From NCBI GenBank assembly GCA_934045905.1, contig OW203768.1, positions 19,110,770-19,174,769 on the forward strand: DNA of 64,000 nt, read 5' to 3'. Positions 57,004 through 64,000 of the stretch are shown here, piece after piece. Within the stretch, counting starts at the first letter, position 1. Each line of letters begins with the position of its first letter. The notes under the pieces are model-generated. The model had not been told where the DNA came from and did not search any database. It saw only the letters and a list, made by a program, of their open reading frames with translations. Made by a program: the position numbers and the translations under genes. The stretch is from Leuctra nigra (Eukaryota > Arthropoda > Insecta > Plecoptera > Leuctridae).

Positions 57004-57220
57004 AGGTGGATTCACACGGCCGTTCCAAACCTGCCAAGTTTGCAAAAGTTCCGAATCGCCGTTCCAAAAACTCCCGTGTGAACTAGGAAAGTTTGGAACT
57101 CAATCTTCGCAGTTCGAATCTTTTCATAGTTCACACAGGAGTTTTTGGAACGGCGATTCGGAACTTTTTGCAAACTTGAGTTTCAAACTCGAAGTTTGGA
57201 ACGGCCGTGTGAATCCACCT
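57004..57220. mobile_element. PIF/Harbinger-like MITE (217 bp) with TTA target duplication
   Basis: Inverted ends AGGTGGATTCACACGGCC and GGCCGTGTGAATCCACCT are perfect and are flanked by TTA on both sides (57001-57003, 57221-57223). A second inverted pair lies inside (AGTTCCGAATCGCCGTTCC with its complement, then AAAAACTCC). TTA fits the TWA target preference. No frame. Confidence 0.88.
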
Positions 57221-57223
57221 TTA

Positions 57224-58900
57224 GACTTTCTCACGCTAATAATGGATAATAATTTCATGTTCTGGAGGGATGGATATTTTTAGGAATACACGTTTATTTG
57301 TTGCTCTGAGCTTAAAAGGAAACAAAAAGGCAGCACACTCTTCTTTCTAGATTTGTATTCACACATCAATTTTGATCATCACAGCAATCAATAATCGAAA
57401 TTTCGAAAACTTCAAGTCATAAAATAGCCTACGTTGGTGTAGACCTAGAATCAGTTTTCAATTTAAAAAAAAAACGTCTTTAATGCAGCAATGATTTCAG
57501 AGTCTTGTGAATTTTTGTGAGCTGTCAGAAAAATTCAATCCAACATTTTGAGCGCTATCGATTAACATTAACCTCACATATTTAAATTTGAAATTACTAA
57601 GTGGTTCTAACTTCATTTTTAGAGTACTCTGCAATAGGTATTTGTATTGTCTTAAAATATAGGTAAACCAACACATTAGTGGTAGCTTCGTGACGTAAGA
57701 TCATACAGGTAGGTGATAAAGATATTAATAAAACAGTATTCATAACATCTTTGGTATGGTAACGAGTTGCAGGTGCAGCTTCACAAGGCTTATCGTTACT
57801 GGAGATGAAAGATACTCTCAAACACTCTGGGCCTTGCTTAATTGATTCCTAACCATGTAACGAGTATTTGAAGTTATTACCTTGGAGTCAAATGTCCATT
57901 GGTAATCACTCGGTTGACCTTAATGATTAGGATCTTCATTTCATTACGTGAGGTGTCAGAAGCATGTGATCATCATTATTTTATTTTTCGTCAATAATTT
58001 ACTTTTATATAGGTACCTATTTAAAATGTTATATTTCTGAACATAAAATTTCAGTTATGCTGTAATCACTTTGAAAAACCTATGCATTACGAACTGAAAG
58101 ATATGCTGTTGAGAAGATTAAATTATTATTTTCTTCTACCTGGAATTTTGCAGCTAAAATTGGTGATTTTTCTATCTCATCACATTTTGTACAGTCATTC
58201 TCGCTCAAAACTCTGAAAAATAAATAAGTTAGGTATGGTATCCCCGTTTTCAGACCTTTCATTCAAGAATGGATAATTATGCATTTTTTGTTCTAAATAA
58301 TATTGTTGACACGCAAGTAAAGAAGATGAAAACCTACAGAGTTAACCTAGATTTGCCATCATCTCAGGAGTTTGTCAATAAAATTTAAAAAAAATATATA
58401 TTTCAGAGCCCCATCTAAATGTGGAAGAAGTAATGTACCTCAAAGAAGCTCCATTAGCAGGTGTAATTAACCCTTTATTTGTTACTGGTAAAATAGTTTA
58501 CCCCCTCACACATGAAATCTGTTCCAATAGATCTTTCCTATATAAAGGGAAAAGCTTTAAAGTTGTGAAAAGTTAAAAAAGAAACAAAAATGCTGATCTA
58601 TTGTACTCTAAGTGGACTTGTGACAAATGGAACCTTTTTATGTAGATACATCCCCCTTCTCTCTTGGTACGGTACAGTTAGTATAAATGAAGATCCATGA
58701 GCTCTGAAACGAGGTCCACTTGTTTGTCCATCGACTGTACGTCCCCATGATATTATTACAGAATCTACTTTGGGCCTCGCCGGTAAAAACTTGGGACCAT
58801 TATGAAATGTTCCGAGGGTGATTAAGAACCCTGGTCCTATGGCGATGGCGAGGAGAGAGTGGGGGTTATTTAATGGCAGGCCCCTCATTGGCTCACGCAT
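57224..58900. other. Upstream intergenic sequence
   Basis: Unique A+T-rich DNA; a dispersed-core copy near 58634. The minus-strand 100-codon frame at 58598-58900 runs through that repeat and has no recognised domain. Confidence 0.5.
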
Positions 58901-58929
58901 CTTCTACAATACGCACCGCATTGCCGTGT

Positions 58930-60420
58930 GTAAAAACTAACCTATAAATTATCTCTATCCCGCCTTGGTAGGTCGTGCAGGCAGACGGCCATCTTGGCTC
59001 GGTTAGCTTGGACTTGTTGCGCTTCGTTGGTTCTCTTCTCTTCGTCGTTGATTCTTCTCATCGTTTTGCTTCTTCTTCTGCTGCTTGGTTTATACTTACA
59101 TTGCTAATTGCTGTGGTAATGTTTTGAAAACTTCTTGCTAACACCTTTGCTTCTGTGTCGTGACTTTGCTTACTAAGGATTCACTTTTTACTTCTTGATC
59201 ATGGAATAAGATTTTAAGTAGTGGATCTACAATCTTCTGTGTATATACAATTAAAAATTATAAAGTCATCATTAATCTCATTCTTTTAACGACGTCTCAA
59301 CAACATAAAAATATTTTTCTGTCCTCTATCTTGTTTCGGTCTTTATTAAATATAGGAACTTTATACATAAATTGGTCAAATCTGCTAATTGCCACGTATT
59401 TTACTTTAGACCAAACGATAGCACAGGAACTTTCCATTACAACTTACTTTATCTATAACATCATGGAAAAACCCTGTCTATCACAAGAGAAGGGTCCTAA
59501 ATGAGTCCCATTTCTTGGAAAATATTCACGTTTCAACGGCATAAAGTCAACTCCACTCACGTTAAGCTTCTATAAAGTTAAGTTTTGACAACTTAAAATC
59601 TGTTAAAATGTGAAGCCTTTTTATGTTGATTCTATTCCCCTTCTCTCGTTGTATGTGACGTATAGTATAAATAAGTAATATCTTTTTCATCCTAAATCGC
59701 ACGATTGTTTTCAATCAGAGAGTAGTTGTATTTATTTCCACTGACAATTACCTAAAATCAATTATCAGTTCTGAACATTCATTCGTCCTGGATTTTAACA
59801 ACCCCAATTACTAAGCTAATTAGATAATAAGTTGCGGCCTTCCGATTGCGTCTGTTTCTATCGCCAAGGGCAGAAGTCTTCAAGATTTTCGCTCACGCCA
59901 AGTTCCATGCCCATCCATCTGGAATGTGAAACAAACCACCTTCTTAGCTCGTGCACTTCAAAGATATAATTTCCTCACCTTTCTTTGTTTACATGCAAAG
60001 TTCTTTAGCTTATTCATCCTCAGCTACTTAGCTAATTGTACCCAAGAGTTCCATCTCCGACCTTTCATCTCTTTGTCTGGTTAATGGGTATCCATGTTGG
60101 GATGAAAAGAGTAGGGAAGAGGGGGGAAAGCAAGGACATGCATTATCACCGGGTGTTGGATCCCATGAGAGGGGGATGATATTGTATTCAATTCATGTTT
60201 ACTCGTTCCATGGCCGCAACATCAATAGCTACACGATGGTATTTTATATAACTGATGGTCCTTACAAATAGTCGACAGACACGCATAGCAGCCATCTTGG
60301 TTATAGGGTTTCAGCCAATAGGGAGGTCGCAATTAGTGGCTGGGACAATTGTTGTGAAGGGAGGGTTTTCACCTGCTTGGTTTTTTGATCACTTGAGATA
60401 GTAATCTTGAGGTATTATTA
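58930..60420. promoter_or_regulatory. Region with two GCCATCTTGG (Pho/YY1-type) sites
   Basis: GCCATCTTGG occurs at 58988-58997 and 60291-60300, each inside a higher-GC patch (58960-59090 and 60090-60370). YY1/Pho proteins bind GCCAT(N)TT-type sites, and Polycomb response elements occur at engrailed/invected in flies. No gene seen; PRE function here is speculative. Confidence 0.25.
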
Positions 60421-63400
60421 TTTTTGGGGGGTTTTTAGTTTGGACGGCCTCTTGAATTTAAGAAGGTTGGGTAGAATGTTTTAATGTTAATATTCAGATT
60501 GTAATCAGATTGGGAGAAAAAGTAGGAGTTTAATAATGTGCTGCAGATTATGTAGGAGAGAATGACAGATGAGATACGGCGAATATTTCAGCTGACTTCT
60601 TATAGATTGCTTTGTTCCTCTGGAACGAAATGTTTTAAGTTTTTTAACAACCCGTTTTAAGTGTGTTTTAAGTTTTACCCATTTTGTCATCAAAACACTA
60701 TTCGAAACGATTGTTTTATAGGAATGTGGAATATAATTATTTTAAGTCGGTGTTGACATTCGGTTGGCTTGGAATAAAATATTTCTGGGCTTGAAAAGGG
60801 TTGCTGTTCTTTTGTTTATTGTGGTTTCAGATTGGAAGAAGATACAACACATTTTATTCATAACTTTATATAAAAAAAACTGTACCATAATACGGAAATT
60901 ATAATATATAAGTACAAAACATTTTAATATGTATGCATAGTTAGATTTAGGTATATACGTTTGAATATCAAGAACACAAATTGATCTGAAGAATATTCAG
61001 ATCATCATGTAAATTAATTTTTATTCATTAGAGGCACACTAAGTATAGTTTATATTTAATTAAATAGTTTAGATATGCATTTATTTTTGCCGGAAGGAAG
61101 AAGTCATCTAATGGGCAATTTGTGTTTGAATGTCCCTCAGATAGCTGCATGGTTTTTGACTCAAAAAACATTTAAATTTACTTTTATAGTATGTAACTGA
61201 TACCTAAATTAGATAACATATTTCGCGTATTCACCTCTTACATAGACAATTACCATTTCTTGGCGAAATGCACCTTACTATAAACTCTTTATTACTGATT
61301 ATCTGACAATTCACATTTTCTTGATAAGCACTCAGGTTTGATAGGAATCTAATTAAAATATTTGTTACTTTTGATCATATTGTAATTTTTGATGATAGAA
61401 TGTACTTCCTACCTGGTGCAAAATTTTGTGTACTGACAGTTAATTTAATTTATGCCACAAAAAATATTAATAAAAATTCTTCAAATCAAATAATCTTTGG
61501 TGAAAGCATAATCTTGAACGTACCCTGAGAGAAAATATTTTACCCTTCACTTTTCAATTTCGATCAGAACTTTGACCAGAGCAAACTTCCCTACATTTTC
61601 ATTGTAAAATCAATAAATCCAGTCATCTCTCGTGATTGGCTGCAACTTTATAGAGCAATAAAATTCCTTCATAAAATTACGAACCCGAACAAAAAAAAAG
61701 TGCTCAGATTTGAAGTGTCCAGCTCCGCCCACCTTATCACCATTATTATAATCGTGTAAGTCGCACGAAATCAGCTAACAATTGCGTCACCGAGCTAACT
61801 ACACGTGTGATTGCTATACGCACGCACTCGCGCACGCACAATCACGCACATTTGTCACGCTCGCGGCAAACACAGTGGTTAAAGCTACCGGTTAATTACA
61901 CGCTAACCATAACACAATTGTTAACTACAGGGATTACGCTTGAATATTAATTAGTTGGATCTTGTAATTTAATAATTTCCATAATTTAAGAGTAGGCTAT
62001 ACACTCTGCAGGCGTAATACTTGGGATAATTTGAGTTATATAGTCATAACTTTTGAATCAATCAAGTGATATCAAATATGTAAATCATATTTTTCGCTTT
62101 CGATATGGCCACTTAAAAAATTATTAGCTTGTTTTTTTGTATATCAAATTATTTTTCAGATGCATTTTATTTTATTTTAAAATCGTGTATGGCAAACCAT
62201 TGTTGAAAATGATCACAAATTTTACTCAGACAGTTCTGTTCGTATTTGATTGAAACCCCAATCAAAATCTATAGAATCTCTTTTTCTGATTGTGAATAAC
62301 TTAAACGGTTCAAAAGTTATGACTATATTACTGAAATAATATCTCATAAATTTTGTCTCCGTGTGTATAACAGTCTTAAAACCACACTAATTTCACGTAT
62401 TTATGATCTCATTGCAAGGCGTATGAAATGTAACAGTTATGTTACTAATCTTTGAAATGATGCAAATTAGTAGAATTCGAATGAGTGTATAATTAAAGTT
62501 GTAATTGTAAACTTAGTTACAAATTAACTTACATCTGCTTCTCGCGGTGTTGCTTTGACTTTTGAAACCGCATCGCTACTTTTAGAGATGTCAAGAAGGG
62601 TAATTAAGGAATAAATGTGATTGTGGTTAAAAATTAATCAACTAAATTGACAAAATAGAGGATATCACACGGATTGTGATGTAATAGTGTAAAGCCACAA
62701 GATCGTGAAATGAAGTGAAATAATGAATGTGTTATTAATGAAATTAGAAACAATCTTGGTTTTATTTAATTTGATAATTAGGTAAACACATTTTAATTAG
62801 CAAAGTGGGGGATGGTTAAAATATTCACACTACGGACTAACCATAATTGTAATCTGTAAGATTTTATATTCTCTTTTTATAGAAAAAAAGTAATGAGTCC
62901 GAAAATTAAGGTGCCTTTTTAAACTAAAATTAAATTTCTGACAACTTTATTGCATGATTTAATGAATATTTTTAATTTAAGTAGTAATTTTTTAAATATT
63001 TATAAGTTACGATTCATAATTACTATGCTCTACCAAATATTTCATCTACAACTGTGACAGTTGATAACTTCACCAAAACAAGATCTGATATTGTAATTAG
63101 CGTCCTGTAATTAAGGCACCGATTAATTGGGAATTGCTAAAAATAAATCTCTACTACAGTTTTTCTAAAACACAATTTACTCTCATTTCTGCGGCTTTCC
63201 AATCAAGATACCCTCCGCTATTCTCTTTAAGTCCCCAGATCGATCATCCAGCAAGGTAATTAGTGTATAATAATTATAAACGAGCCACTTCCTGGACCCA
63301 CCGGCAGGTGTGCTAGCGTCGCCACTTCGATTACCATCACGACAAAGTGATTGTGAAAAACGAACACAAAAAAAACACACTGCTTTTAATCGAAATCAAA

Positions 63401-64000
63401 TTCCATGGAATCAGTTTTATTTACCAGTCATTATCTCTTGTACACGGTTGCTATAGTTACGAAGAAGCAAAGTCATCGTAGGCGATGAGCATTCTATTAG
63501 CATATACCAAGCTCAAACCAATACATCGATTTCTTTCAACATCGACGCCATTTTGAACCCCCCTTCCTCTTCTATCTCTGCCCCTGCTCATCCCTCTCAT
63601 CCACTTCTTTATTTGATACAGTCCATTAACAAACATAGACCATGGATTTACAAGAGACAGTGGGAAGACAGCCAGTAACATTGTCAAGAGTGGAACAGTG
63701 CATTTAGCTATAAAGAGATCTTTTTGGACCTATCAAAATCTTCCAAAAATATAAGTACCTATTCCACGAAAAATAATAAAAATTTTAATAGTTCTTTGAG
63801 CGTACATTGGGGCACAGTCATATCTGCTCTCTACTTTTCGAAGATGACATTGCTTTGTCGTGGTAAAAAGGTATTTAAATTATAAAATATCGTTTGTTTG
63901 TTGGAAAAGGCATGGAGGAACGTTTAAAAATACTTATTTACCTATAGTAATTAAATTCGCTTAATCCTGAAACCCAGATCAATGTTTTGAATCAATAGAA
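60421..64000. other. Upstream intergenic sequence to window end
   Basis: A+T-rich with a CpG-containing patch at 61740-61900 (CACGTGTG, GCACGCACTCGCGCACGC). Short minus-strand frames at 63183-63687 have no recognisable domain. Confidence 0.5.

Noticed and set aside
58598..58900. Minus-strand 100-codon frame
   Set aside because: Runs through a dispersed-repeat copy at one end, has no domain signature and no supporting gene structure.

Overview
The window looks like arthropod, almost certainly insect, nuclear DNA. It is A+T-rich, introns follow the GT-AG rule, and tRNA-derived SINEs, non-LTR retrotransposon fragments, fold-back MITEs and minisatellites are dense. The only protein-coding gene I can defend is an engrailed/invected-family homeobox gene. 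A hemimetabolous, perhaps hemipteran, host is a guess from gene structure and repeat style; the sequence does not prove it.

The homeobox gene lies on the minus strand in two coding exons. Exon 1 (21547-21928) carries the EH1 Groucho-binding motif and the EH2 WPAW motif. Exon 2 (11247-11680) carries a glycine-rich linker, the complete homeodomain and the EH5 tail. They are separated by a 9,866-bp intron whose GT and AG ends join in phase 1 to give a 271-residue protein. A promoter-like stretch with CCAAT boxes and a GC box lies at about 22090-22290. Roughly 11 kb downstream and 42 kb upstream hold no other convincing gene. That fits the large cis-regulatory domains known around engrailed/invected loci, and scattered higher-GC, non-repetitive islands are enhancer candidates.

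Region by region. 1-10.6 kb: fold-back elements, a PIF/Harbinger-like MITE, and a near-perfect 61-bp hairpin. 10.6-11.7 kb: 3' UTR and homeobox exon. 11.7-21.5 kb: the intron, with MITEs, three perfect TGACGTCA sites, a tandem duplication, a 5'-truncated LINE and a hAT MITE with an exact 8-bp target duplication. 21.0-22.8 kb: exon 1 and promoter, bracketed by two direct-repeat copies of about 285 bp. 24.8-31.7 kb: a fold-back element, a 14-bp minisatellite, a 400-bp fold-back element and a 1-kb minisatellite of 32/35-bp units. 32.8-41.7 kb: three members of a five-copy fold-back family (one split by a LINE fragment) and two SINEs. 42.2-43.5 kb: an 82-bp minisatellite interrupted by a perfect 175-bp inverted repeat with two divergent tRNA-like genes, flanked by a 17-bp target duplication. 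48.5-50.6 kb: a 2,054-bp terminal-inverted-repeat element. 55.7-56.5 kb: a degenerate retroelement-like duplication with a tRNA-Lys-type primer-binding site. 57 kb: another PIF/Harbinger-like MITE. The rest is A+T-rich unique DNA.

The most unusual items are the palindromic tRNA-like insertion, the direct repeats that bracket the promoter and first exon, the 2-kb element, and a short GGCNCCTCCAC core shared by otherwise unrelated minisatellites and GC islands. All coordinates and motif calls were made by eye, without alignment or database searches.
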